Shown here: piece by piece, positions 52,360-60,505 of the stretch | Position numbering within the stretch: the stretch's first letter is position 1 | Layout: every line of letters begins with the position of its first letter | DNA from: Candidatus Zymogenaceae bacterium | GTDB taxonomy: Bacteria > Desulfobacterota > Zymogenia > Zymogenales > Zymogenaceae | Direction: 5' to 3' | Assembly (NCBI GenBank): GCA_016933535.1 | Contig: JAFGAS010000086.1 | Location: 1-64,000, forward strand | Length of the DNA stretch: 64,000 bases | Notes under the pieces: generated by a model | Seen by the model: the letters and a program-made list of their open reading frames with translations, nothing else | Database searches by the model: none | Told to the model about the DNA's origin: nothing | Program-made: the position numbers and the translations under genes

Positions 52360-53130
52360 TTACCTTCCGATGATATACTTATACGGGTCTATCTCTTCCC
52401 GCAATAGTCTCAGCGCCTCGGCGGTAGGAGGCGGAGTTTCGGAGACCTTGGCGGCCTTTAACAGTTCGAACCCGCAGTTATCACGAACGTCTTTTTCCGA
52501 ATAACCATGGTTGATGGAGGATATACGCATACGCTTGGACTCCGGCTCGAAGTCCATCACTGCCATGTTCGTGATGATCTTATACGGTCCCGACCCCTTC
52601 GGAAGGCCCGACGTTTGCCGAGACTCGCCCCCCGTAAGATAGCCGGGAGTCGTAATGAATTCACATCTCTCAACGAAACGCCGCGAGTCCTGCGCCGTTA
52701 TAACCATCATCCGCCAGCAGAACGAGGCAAAATCGTTGGCACCCCCGCTGCCGGGAAGCCTTACCTTTGGCTTCTGCTGGTCACCGCCGATCCGGGTGGA
52801 GTTGAGGTTGCCGTACATATCGATCTGGGCGCCTCCCAGAAAGGTATAGTCCACCATGCCCCGGCAGCAGGTTTCCATGACCTCGGCCATGCCGGCGGCC
52901 ATGTTGGCCTTCCAGGTCGTTCGTGAATCGCCCACCGAAATCGGCATCTCCGGAATCATGGGGGCCACCCCTCCCGCCTCGAAAAAGATAACGAGGTTGG
53001 GGGCGGTCGTCTTCTGGGAGAGCATCGCGGCGGCGCACGGCGCGCCGGTTCCCACGCCAACGGTAGCGCCGTCTTCAAGTTCCCGTGCGGCGGTGCAGAT
53101 CATCAATTCCATCGTATTAAAGTCAGCCAT
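52360..53130 (-). CDS. CoA-transferase subunit B (glutaconate CoA-transferase/IpdB-like)
   Basis: 256 residues. The sequence NLVIFFEAGGVAPMIPEMPISVGD contains the glutamate-bearing FEAG segment typical of GctB/IpdB-type class I subunits, and GAQIDMYGNLNSTRIGG is a family motif. It forms the active site with subunit A and moves CoA between carboxylates, or, in IpdAB, opens a ring. It starts 16 bp after subunit A. The neighbouring BKACE needs or makes CoA esters, so a shared pathway is likely. Confidence 0.88.
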   Translation of the reverse strand: MADFNTMELMICTAARELEDGATVGVGTGAPCAAAMLSQKTTAPNLVIFFEAGGVAPMIPEMPISVGDSRTTWKANMAAGMAEVMETCCRGMVDYTFLGGAQIDMYGNLNSTRIGGDQQKPKVRLPGSGGANDFASFCWRMMVITAQDSRRFVERCEFITTPGYLTGGESRQTSGLPKGSGPYKIITNMAVMDFEPESKRMRISSINHGYSEKDVRDNCGFELLKAAKVSETPPPTAEALRLLREEIDPYKYIIGR

Positions 53131-53146
53131 GAGTGACCTACCTCCC

Positions 53147-54145
53147 TTATTTCTTGGCGTTCTTGTTTTTGACCAGGAATTCCTTGTCTCTGAGTTCCTG
53201 CATCTTTTTGAGACCGCCGTTTAGTTCGACATACTCCGAGAATTCTTTAACGCCGTAGATATTCTTGTCAAGGAATTTCTTGAGATCTTCCGGATCCTTC
53301 TCGACCGTCAGCCATTCCCTGAGGTGTTCTTCATCAGAAAAGTATTCGTACGGCATGTTGCCCGGATAACTCCCGTACGGCACCTCACAGACGGCGTCCA
53401 CCAGATAGAATGGAATAACCGTCAGGGACGGGTCGTTTCTTATCTGATCATTCGAGATGATCCGCTCACAGGTGATCACGAGACGTTTGGATGCCCGGGC
53501 CAACTCCAGGTCCGCGATGGTTATCCCCTTGATCCGGCAGTTGCCGTAGACGTCGGCCTCGTGAACATGGATGGCCGCAAAATCCGGGTAGAGCGCCGGC
53601 GCCAGGACGTAGTTATCCCCGGTGTAGGGGCACTTGATCTTCTTGGATGCGCTGTATTTGAACGTATCGGTCCCCATCATGTTCCTGATGGGAATGAAAG
53701 ATATCCCCATTGCCGCGGCCTTGAGCCGTGCGGCCATGGCGTAATTGGTCCATTCGGTAACCTCTACCTCGCCGCTCTCCATATAGCGCCGGGCGTTTGC
53801 GGAGAGGCCCCGTGCTTCCAGCCCAATGATGTAGGCGATATCGCACTTGGAAAAGACTTTTCCCGCAGCCAGGATCTGAAAGTCGTGGGTCGAGGTATGC
53901 CCCGCAAAGGCCAGATTTTTCTTCTTCTGGCGAAGAATCTCATGGCAGATTGCCGTTGGAATTCGGTTTGCGCCGAACCCGCCGATCGCGAAATAATCGC
54001 CGTCATTAAGCAGCGTCTTGACCGCGTCAGTGACGGTCGTCAGCTTGTTCTTGAGTTCCCGCGACTTCTTCCTGAAAAACTCCCGGGCCTTATCCGGATC
54101 GGGGTCGGTAAAAAGCCTGCCGATGCCTTCCTCTATTACGTCCAC
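53147..54145 (-). CDS. CoA-transferase subunit A (glutaconate CoA-transferase/IpdA-like)
   Basis: 332 residues from a GTG with GGAGG 6 bp upstream. Family motifs are GDYFAIGGFGANRIPTAI, NLAFAGHTSTHDFQIL and IHVHEADVYGNCRIKG. The length agrees with GctA (about 320) rather than short AtoD-type subunits. It is first gene of the operon A-B-BKACE, behind a strong promoter. Substrate specificity cannot be fixed from sequence. Confidence 0.88.
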   Translation of the reverse strand: MDVIEEGIGRLFTDPDPDKAREFFRKKSRELKNKLTTVTDAVKTLLNDGDYFAIGGFGANRIPTAICHEILRQKKKNLAFAGHTSTHDFQILAAGKVFSKCDIAYIIGLEARGLSANARRYMESGEVEVTEWTNYAMAARLKAAAMGISFIPIRNMMGTDTFKYSASKKIKCPYTGDNYVLAPALYPDFAAIHVHEADVYGNCRIKGITIADLELARASKRLVITCERIISNDQIRNDPSLTVIPFYLVDAVCEVPYGSYPGNMPYEYFSDEEHLREWLTVEKDPEDLKKFLDKNIYGVKEFSEYVELNGGLKKMQELRDKEFLVKNKNAKK

Positions 54146-54262
54146 TGAAAACCTCCTCCTTACAGTTGCCTAAATGAGATTGTTTCGATAGCCATTTTCG
54201 CATTCAGAAACCGATCAGATTACAATAGGGCCGCGTATTTATCGATAGCAAATTAGGTAATA

Positions 54263-54291
54263 TCTATAACAGATTCTCGCTTATAAGTCAA
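54263..54291 (-). promoter_or_regulatory. Promoter of the CoA-transferase/BKACE operon
   Basis: Minus strand TTGACT (54286-54291), exact 17-bp spacer, TATAGA (54263-54268). The start site near 54256 leaves a leader of about 110 nt. Confidence 0.7.
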
Positions 54292-54430
54292 GCTCCCGGA
54301 TGCCGGTATCATTCCGGCCCGCGGCTATTGCCGATATCCGTTCTAAGCGTCTGCCCGCTTATCACGGCGCGCCGATCACCTGCCCCTTCGATTACTCCGT
54401 CACTTTTATTGATTTGTCAATCAAGATTTA

Positions 54431-54459
54431 ATATTAAAAAATAACCCGGTACCTGTCAA
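54431..54459 (-). promoter_or_regulatory. Second upstream candidate promoter
   Basis: Minus strand TTGACA (54454-54459), 17-bp spacer, TAATAT (54431-54436). It could be a distal promoter of the CoA-transferase operon. The 349-bp intergenic region 54146-54494 holds no gene that I can see. Confidence 0.45.
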
Positions 54460-54494
54460 GAACAAATTCATTCATTTAGTGAGACATCGAAATG

Positions 54495-56243
54495 TTAAAT
54501 GTCTCTACGTCTTATTATAGCCCTACCGACCAACTCCCGCACGACGGCCCGTCCGATGGCCAGAAAGCGAAAGCCCGGCCCTTTTCTCTTCCATTTTATT
54601 TCGTCCTTGTCGCAAACAACGCCAAGGTCGTTCGCGTCGATCCCCACGATCCTGCCGTTTCCTTTCCCGGGCAGCCGCCCCTTCTGTCCGACAGCGCCTT
54701 CCCGGACCCTTTCACCGATTGTCAGAATATCGTTTCGAGCCTTCACCCGTCGATACGTCCGACTGTCTATGTTGCCCGCCGCGAACTTAAGTTCGTTGAG
54801 CCTCGCACCCGCCTCGTACGTTACTCCAACAAGCTCGTCACGTGGAAGCGACGCGCTTTCATAGTTGAGCATCTCCTTCCATGACGATGAAGACAGCGCC
54901 TTCAGATGATCATCAAAGCTCCTGCAGCGGATCGTATAGCCGTGTTTATCGGGATTCTCAAAGGCGATACTGCCCGGATCGAGAAACGGCGCCATCGGCG
55001 ATATGAAAGGCATGAGACGCGCCCCAAATTCCTTCATCAGCCGGCCGCCGTATCCGACGGTCTGGATAACCGATCGATAATCCTGTCGGGGAATGCCGGT
55101 CATAAAGAAGACGTCAAATTTACGGGCGCCGTACTTTAATGCCCAGCCGATATTTTGTTCGACGCCGGCGGCCTTATACGGTTTCCCCGATGCACGGCGA
55201 AGCGCATCATCGTGGGTTTCCGGAGATATCTCGTAATTGACGTTGGGAAGGGAACGTGACACCGCCTCGAAAAAACCCTCGGGCGCGGTATCGAAGAGCT
55301 CCAGGACGATGGGATTCTTTATCCCGGCCGGCGCCAGTGTTTCAAGGAAACGGTTCGCATAGTCGTCTCCCGCCTGCCTGATGTCCCCGACAACAAAGAC
55401 CGGCGCGCGTGTAAACCGGGTAAGTCTCATCAGGTCTGCCGCCACGACCTGGGGATCCCGATAGGCAATCCGGCTGCGCCTGAGATATCGATTCCCGGCC
55501 CATTTCGAGCCCCCGCAGATAACGCAGTTGTTCGTACAACCCCGGCAGGTGACGATCATTGTTATGGGGTAGCTCCACCAGTCATGAATGGGCGTCATAC
55601 CTATCGGATCGCGATACTTTATCGCCTTGCGAAAGAGATTCACGTAGTTGTTGGAAAAGTCGTTAAGATGGTCATCCACGATGAACGCATCGTTAGAAAC
55701 GATCCGATCACCCTGTTTATAGACCAGATTGGCGACGTCTTCCAGACGCCCGGCTCCGGAAATCGCCCTCATGAGGGAGACAAGGGCACGTTCGGCGGAG
55801 TCTCCCCGAACGACATAATCGACGAAGGGATATCTGATGAGTTCATCGGCGTAATATGTCGACGAATAGCCGCCGAAGATCACCGGCACGTCCGGATGGA
55901 CCTCCTTGAGGAGCCGGGCAAGCTCCACCGCCCCGTGGGCGTGCGGAAGCCAGTGAAGCGATATGCCGAATGCGCGGGCCTTGATGGTCTTGAGGTATTT
56001 TTTGACATCGAGGCGCGGGTGCTTTACCATGAGATACGCGAGATTGACGATCCGAGTCCCTATTTTATTGCGGGAAAGGACCTCGGCGATGGATGAAAAT
56101 CCGATCGGATACATCTCGAAGGCGGGCGTGGACGGGACGACGTCGCTGATCGGGCCGAAAAGAATTTCCCTTTTGCTAAAATCGAACACGCTGGGAGGGT
56201 GTATGAGGCAGAGGTCCGTCCTGGGTGATGGGAGCCGAAACAT
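54495..56243 (-). CDS. B12-binding radical SAM protein (large type)
   Basis: 582 residues from the ATG at 56243, which is 11 bp from AAGGAGG. The track GTG is only 2 bp from it. An N-terminal cobalamin-binding-like domain (RAFGISLHWLPHAHGAVELARLL, PVIFGGYSSTYYADELI) precedes the radical SAM cluster motif in CRGCTNNCVICGG (CxxxCxxC). A long C-terminal domain includes KYGARKFDVFFMTGIP. The family is conserved in anaerobes but its reaction is unknown to me. The gene is single, with no substrate-specific neighbours. Confidence 0.83.
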   Translation of the reverse strand: MFRLPSPRTDLCLIHPPSVFDFSKREILFGPISDVVPSTPAFEMYPIGFSSIAEVLSRNKIGTRIVNLAYLMVKHPRLDVKKYLKTIKARAFGISLHWLPHAHGAVELARLLKEVHPDVPVIFGGYSSTYYADELIRYPFVDYVVRGDSAERALVSLMRAISGAGRLEDVANLVYKQGDRIVSNDAFIVDDHLNDFSNNYVNLFRKAIKYRDPIGMTPIHDWWSYPITMIVTCRGCTNNCVICGGSKWAGNRYLRRSRIAYRDPQVVAADLMRLTRFTRAPVFVVGDIRQAGDDYANRFLETLAPAGIKNPIVLELFDTAPEGFFEAVSRSLPNVNYEISPETHDDALRRASGKPYKAAGVEQNIGWALKYGARKFDVFFMTGIPRQDYRSVIQTVGYGGRLMKEFGARLMPFISPMAPFLDPGSIAFENPDKHGYTIRCRSFDDHLKALSSSSWKEMLNYESASLPRDELVGVTYEAGARLNELKFAAGNIDSRTYRRVKARNDILTIGERVREGAVGQKGRLPGKGNGRIVGIDANDLGVVCDKDEIKWKRKGPGFRFLAIGRAVVRELVGRAIIRRRDI

Positions 56244-56592
56244 GGTGATCACGTCCTCCTTGAATTTACTATTATCTCATGCGTCTGTTTAAAAGGCAAC
56301 CGAAAAAGGAAACAGGAGCGCCGTCCGATTACGACACCACCGGTATAGTATCAGGCGCCCGACGGTTTACGGGACAGTCCATCATGCAAATGCCCTGCGC
56401 AAAAGCCCGTTTTCGCCTCTTTCGGGGCATCCGTTTCTCACGGACGGTTATCCGCCAAAATAGAATCCATTACCTTATATGGCGTATCTTAAAGGCGGAC
56501 GACTACGACTACCCTCTTTCCTCGCGTTGGCCGCCCTGCACGATGAGATAACTGCGTTCTCGGTGGCATGCCCAAATATAATTAAAAAAGGC
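56244..56592. other. Divergent intergenic region, nothing recognised
   Basis: About 350 bp between the radical SAM gene (-) and the ECF genes (+). A 90-codon plus frame here has no recognisable protein pattern. I looked for a cobalamin or NiCo riboswitch and did not find convincing conserved elements. Confidence 0.4.
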
Positions 56593-56622
56593 TTGCGCGC
56601 CGCCCTGACGAGACTATATAAT
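56593..56622 (+). promoter_or_regulatory. Promoter of the ECF-transporter operon
   Basis: TTGCGC (56593-56598), 18-bp spacer, TATAAT (56617-56622). The start site near 56629 leaves a leader of about 15 nt to the ATG. Confidence 0.65.
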
Positions 56623-56644
56623 AGCGTGATTATTGAGACGGGAT

Positions 56645-57421
56645 ATGAAACACCATTTTCTTGACGACGAAAGCACCATAGAGAGCCCTATCCGGTCTCT
56701 CAACCCAAAGACGAAATTCATCACCATTATCGCCGTCGTTTTATTCGTCGTTTCGACCCCCGCGGACGCCTTTTACGTCTTCCTGCTCTTTCTTGTCCTG
56801 GCCCTGATACTGATTATGATTTCTCGCGTCCCCATCACGGTCTTTCTTAAACGCGTGCTCATCGCGGTTCCTTTTGTCCTCGTCGCGCTCGTGGCCGTTC
56901 CGTTTGTCCCCGAGGGCCCGGGAGCGACCTCATATTCCCTGGGAATCGGAGCCGCCGCCGTTACCAGGACGGGATTTCTTCTCGTATCCAATGTCCTGTG
57001 CAAGTCAATCCTGTCCATCCTCTTTTTGACGCTGCTGATCTCTTCAACCCCCTTTCGTGACCTCCTGTCGGGTCTGAGAGAACTCAGGGTCCCGTCATTT
57101 ATCACCGATACCCTGTCGTTCATGTATCAATACCTCTTTATCATCACCGACGAGATACAGCGAGTCGCCTTTGCGCGGGACGCCCGCCTCTACGGAAATC
57201 GCTGGATCTGGCAGGCGCCCGTCGTCGGACATATGATCGGCAGCATCTTCGTGCGGAGCTTTGAACGGGGCGAGCGGATATTTCTGGCCATGAAGGCCCG
57301 GGGGTACGACAGCGAGATCGTCCGCCACTCAACGGGCCCCCTGAGGATCTCGGATTATCTTTTCGGTCTTATTATTATTTCGGGCGCCTGTGCCATCAGG
57401 CTCTTTGGTATCGGACTATGA
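56645..57421 (+). CDS. ECF transporter T component (CbiQ/NikQ type)
   Basis: 258 residues from the ATG at 56645. The track TTG is 4 codons upstream. About five to six helices are visible, with the coupling helices carrying the conserved A-R-x-[Y/G]-G type motif seen as FARDARLYGNRW-like and AMKARGYDS. It links the metal-binding S component to the ATPases in a group I ECF transporter. The SLNPKTKF start is typical of CbiQ. It overlaps the ATPase gene by 4 bp. The S component NikM lies 12 kb away near nikR, so nickel is the probable substrate. Confidence 0.87.
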   Translation: MKHHFLDDESTIESPIRSLNPKTKFITIIAVVLFVVSTPADAFYVFLLFLVLALILIMISRVPITVFLKRVLIAVPFVLVALVAVPFVPEGPGATSYSLGIGAAAVTRTGFLLVSNVLCKSILSILFLTLLISSTPFRDLLSGLRELRVPSFITDTLSFMYQYLFIITDEIQRVAFARDARLYGNRWIWQAPVVGHMIGSIFVRSFERGERIFLAMKARGYDSEIVRHSTGPLRISDYLFGLIIISGACAIRLFGIGL

Positions 57422-58137
57422 CGACCAATAGCGGCGATATCGTGATCAGCGGTCTTTCCTATACGTATCCCGACGGCACCCGGGGGTTGGCCGACGTGAG
57501 TATTTCGATCGCCTCCGGCCAGTCGGTGGCGATACTCGGCCCAAACGGCGCCGGAAAATCGACCCTGCTCTTGACCCTTCCCGGCCTCATCTTTGGAACC
57601 GGTCGGATCTCTATTGCGGGGATTACCGTTTCCCCCAAGACCGTGCGTGAGGTCAGGAAGCGGGTTGGCATCGTTTTTCAGAACCCGGACGATCAGCTCT
57701 TCTGCCCCACGGTCTATGACGACGTGGCCTTCGGTCCCAAGAACATGGGTCTTTCGGCCGATGAGGTAGATCGGCGGACCGAAAACGCCCTGTCATCGAT
57801 AGGACTCTCCGGTTATGAGGGACGCTCATCCCATCATCTGTCCTATGGAGAGAAGAAACGCGCTTCCATCGCCACGATACTCGCAATGGACCCGGCTATC
57901 ATCGCGTTTGACGAGCCGTCGGCGAATCTCGATCCCGAGGGAGTACACGGCCTCAGCACGGTCATCCGGGCCATCACCAAGACGAAGATCGTCGTAACCC
58001 ATGACATCGAATTGGCCCGGAAATTGGCCGACCGCGCCATCGTCATGCGCGAAGGCCTCATCATCGAGGACATGCCGATGAAGGAGCTTTCCGGCAATAA
58101 AAGGAGACAGCGTGAGCTCAGGCTTTTCTTTGACTAA
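57418..58137 (+). CDS. ECF transporter ATPase (CbiO/NikO type)
   Basis: 239 residues. Walker A is GPNGAGKSTLL, the Q-loop FQNPDDQLFCPTVYDDVAFGPKNMG is specific to the CbiO/EcfA group, the signature is LSYGEKKRA (normally LSGGQ), and Walker B is IIAFDEPSANLDPEG. It functions as a homodimer powering metal uptake. Start overlaps the T component by 4 bp. Confidence 0.92.
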   Translation: MTTNSGDIVISGLSYTYPDGTRGLADVSISIASGQSVAILGPNGAGKSTLLLTLPGLIFGTGRISIAGITVSPKTVREVRKRVGIVFQNPDDQLFCPTVYDDVAFGPKNMGLSADEVDRRTENALSSIGLSGYEGRSSHHLSYGEKKRASIATILAMDPAIIAFDEPSANLDPEGVHGLSTVIRAITKTKIVVTHDIELARKLADRAIVMREGLIIEDMPMKELSGNKRRQRELRLFFD

Positions 58138-58178
58138 CCATGACGGCAACGCCGCCTAAACACATAGCGGAGGCATCC

Positions 58179-58943
58179 ATGCCGACAACAAAGATCGTGT
58201 TTCATGACGCGTACCTTACCGATTATCCCACCGCGTCCGTCGAAAAACCCGAGCGGGTCGAAGTGATCCATCGGGAGCTTTCAGCCCACAGTTACTCGTT
58301 TGTTACCGCACGGCCCGCCGACGAGCGCGACCTGCTCCTGGTCCATTACCCGAATCTCGTACAGTCCGAAAAAAGAGACCGCGACCGTTACGACGTCGCG
58401 CTGCTGGCCGCGGGCGGCTCTATTCTTGCCGCCGAGATCGCGATGGACGGTGTACCCGCGTTCGGGCTGGTCCGTCCGCCCGGCCACCACGCCAGCCCCG
58501 GCACCAACTGGGGGTTCTGTTTCTTCAACAACATGGCGCTCGCAATACAACGGTTGATCCTGAAAAAGCGCATCGAACGCGCCGTCATCCTGGACATCGA
58601 CCTCCATTTCGGCGACGGCACCGATAACTATTTCATGGGACGTTCCGACGTGTCGGTCGTCAACGTCCAGTCGTCAAACCGGCTGGAGTTCCTGGCCCAC
58701 TGCCAGGACGGCCTGACCCGGGCCGCCCCGTACGATATCATCGGGGTCAGCGCGGGATTCGACCGCTACATCAAGGACTGGGGCAGCACACTGTTGACCG
58801 AGGATTTCAAGGCGATCGGCCAGATGGTCAAGGAATTTTCGCAGCAAAACTGTTCCGGACGGCGTTTTGCCCTGCTGGAAGGCGGTTACTACCTGCCCGA
58901 CCTGGGACTCAATGCCCGCAACCTCATCGAGGGTATGGAATAG
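58179..58943 (+). CDS. Histone-deacetylase-superfamily deacetylase
   Basis: 254 residues from the ATG at 58179, chosen because GGAGG lies 5-6 bp upstream. The track start is 13 codons earlier. Zinc-site and catalytic motifs are present: VRPPGHHASPG (His-His) and VILDIDLHFGDGTDNYF (Asp/His ligands). The protein is shorter than AcuC-type enzymes. Bacterial members remove acetyl groups from acetyl-CoA synthetase, polyamines or small amides. It is in a plus-strand run with the ECF genes and an alpha/beta hydrolase. Confidence 0.87.
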   Translation: MPTTKIVFHDAYLTDYPTASVEKPERVEVIHRELSAHSYSFVTARPADERDLLLVHYPNLVQSEKRDRDRYDVALLAAGGSILAAEIAMDGVPAFGLVRPPGHHASPGTNWGFCFFNNMALAIQRLILKKRIERAVILDIDLHFGDGTDNYFMGRSDVSVVNVQSSNRLEFLAHCQDGLTRAAPYDIIGVSAGFDRYIKDWGSTLLTEDFKAIGQMVKEFSQQNCSGRRFALLEGGYYLPDLGLNARNLIEGME

Positions 58944-58948
58944 GACCG

Positions 58949-60145
58949 ATGCCCAACGCTAAGGAGAAATCACCCTATTCCTACATCGATCTCATCAAGG
59001 ATATCGTCGCCCAGCGCAGCGCCGAGCGCGGCGTACGCGTCCATGACCTCAAGCTCCAGAGCTTGAGGAAGCGCCCGACAATCAAAAAGGGTACCTGGGG
59101 GACTACGGAAACCGGCCTTCCCATGACCCGGGCCGAGTACGAACGCAGGCTTGGCGATTTCAAGAAGCGGCTACCCGCTGTCCTTTTCCCGCCCACCGAC
59201 ACCGTTTTTTCGCTGACCGACGGCACGGGCCCTGTCGCGTCTTTTCCGGAAATTCTCCGTGAAAAGAGGGATGCACAGCTGACCTTTTCCTCCGCCGTCC
59301 CCTCCCCCTTTGAGATCAACAACACGGCCCGGGCCTTCGTCTATCCCGGCGGTGCCGAAAAGGCCGTGGTTATCCTCCCGAACCTGCGGGCGGAACCCCG
59401 CGCCTTCGCAAGGCTCGGCCGACTGCTTTCCCGGTTCGGCTACACCTCGCTGGAGGTCGTCCATCCCTACCACGGCGTCCGCCACGACCCTGCCGACACG
59501 ACGATGGTGCCCGGGGAGCGCCTCTTTTCGTCCAACGTCCACGAGACCCTCTGGTCATTTTCCCAGGGGATATCCGACATCCTGGGGATCCTGCTCTTCC
59601 TCATCAAACACGGCTATAAGCGGATCGGCATCGTCGGCACGAGTATCGGCTCTACGCTCACCGTCATGAGCCTCTCGTTCGCAAAAGACTACCGGGCCCA
59701 CCTTGCCCGGGAGAACCCAGATCTCGTCGAAGGCGTACCGGAGGGAATATGCCTGGCCGCGGTTATCAATCTCTCGGGGGGGTACCTGCGGGACTTCATC
59801 ACCGACCCGGACAACATCGAGGCAACCTTCGTGCGCAAGGGACTCGTGGAGGACCTGGGGCTTTCAGGGCATGAGATAGAACAGCTCTGGCCGGTGGCCG
59901 ACCCGATGCGCTTTGTCGATAAGATCACGATGCCGGTGCTCTCGGTCAAGACCCGGCAGGACCCCGTCCTGCTCTACCGCTATTCGAGCATGCAGCGGGA
60001 GTTTTTCGCAAAAAACGCCGTGGGCGGTAAAAACTTCACCGAGTTCTACATCCCGGTGCCGGCCGGCCACTACAGCGCGACCTATTTTCTGCCGAAGATG
60101 TTTCTGGGTATAGCAGACCTCCTGTTTATCCTCAGGCACGTGTAG
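58949..60145 (+). CDS. Alpha/beta hydrolase, ABHD18-like
   Basis: 398 residues. The nucleophile elbow GIVGTSIGSTLTVMSL (GxSxG) and the late histidine PAGHYSATYFLPKMFLG are present, with an aspartate in VKTRQDPVLLYRY-like context. The long N-terminal part (about 150 residues before LPNLRAEPRAF) and VVHPYHGVRH recall the ABHD18/DUF2048 group. The substrate is unknown. It begins 5 bp after the deacetylase, so the two are probably co-expressed, and a deacylation pathway is possible. Confidence 0.78.
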   Translation: MPNAKEKSPYSYIDLIKDIVAQRSAERGVRVHDLKLQSLRKRPTIKKGTWGTTETGLPMTRAEYERRLGDFKKRLPAVLFPPTDTVFSLTDGTGPVASFPEILREKRDAQLTFSSAVPSPFEINNTARAFVYPGGAEKAVVILPNLRAEPRAFARLGRLLSRFGYTSLEVVHPYHGVRHDPADTTMVPGERLFSSNVHETLWSFSQGISDILGILLFLIKHGYKRIGIVGTSIGSTLTVMSLSFAKDYRAHLARENPDLVEGVPEGICLAAVINLSGGYLRDFITDPDNIEATFVRKGLVEDLGLSGHEIEQLWPVADPMRFVDKITMPVLSVKTRQDPVLLYRYSSMQREFFAKNAVGGKNFTEFYIPVPAGHYSATYFLPKMFLGIADLLFILRHV

Positions 60146-60254
60146 GGTGGATTGTCTAACGGATCCTTCTCTCTTAACCGACCTCTCGGGGCGTCCGCCC
60201 CCCCGGAAACGAGACCGTGTTAGGAGATAGGATTTTAGGTATAATGGACTTAAA

Positions 60255-60490
60255 ATGGAGAGGAATCTAAGAAACGATGCGCTCAAAGGCGAGAGCTTCG
60301 ATACGCTGCCTGAAATTCAAGTCTTGACAGGGAAATAAAGAAAGTATACGATTATAAAGCCGTACGATTGCTAAATGATGAGGATGAAACCGGCTTGCGG
60401 ATTAGCGGTGCGGCCGCGTTGAGTTTCATCGCAATACTCGTCGCCCGCTTCTATTCAGGCGGCTTCTCGGCCGCCATTGTGATGTATTAA
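60255..60490 (+). pseudogene. Disrupted small membrane-protein gene (frameshift)
   Basis: A frame starting at the ATG at 60255 reads MERNLRNDALKGESFDTLPEIQVL and stops at 60338. The next frame, open from 60314, continues protein-like sequence (REIKKVYDYKAVRLLNDEDETGLRISG) and ends in a hydrophobic segment (AAALSFIAILVARFYSGGF) with a stop at 60490. A single base change near 60320-60340 would join them into a gene of about 78 codons. Real decay or a sequencing error are equally possible. A GGCGGC/GCCGCC hairpin lies in its 3' part. Confidence 0.4.
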
Positions 60491-60505
60491 GGAGTACTAC
60501 CCCCA

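Noticed and set aside
56244-56644. Cobalamin or NiCo riboswitch upstream of the ECF genes
   Set aside because: A GGGACAG string occurs near 56370, but the conserved helices of either riboswitch could not be built around it.
60324-60352. TTGACA with a TACGAT at 17 bp as promoter for the GT-D-like gene
   Set aside because: It lies inside the disrupted small coding frame and the -10 is weak. It was kept out of the feature list as unsupported.
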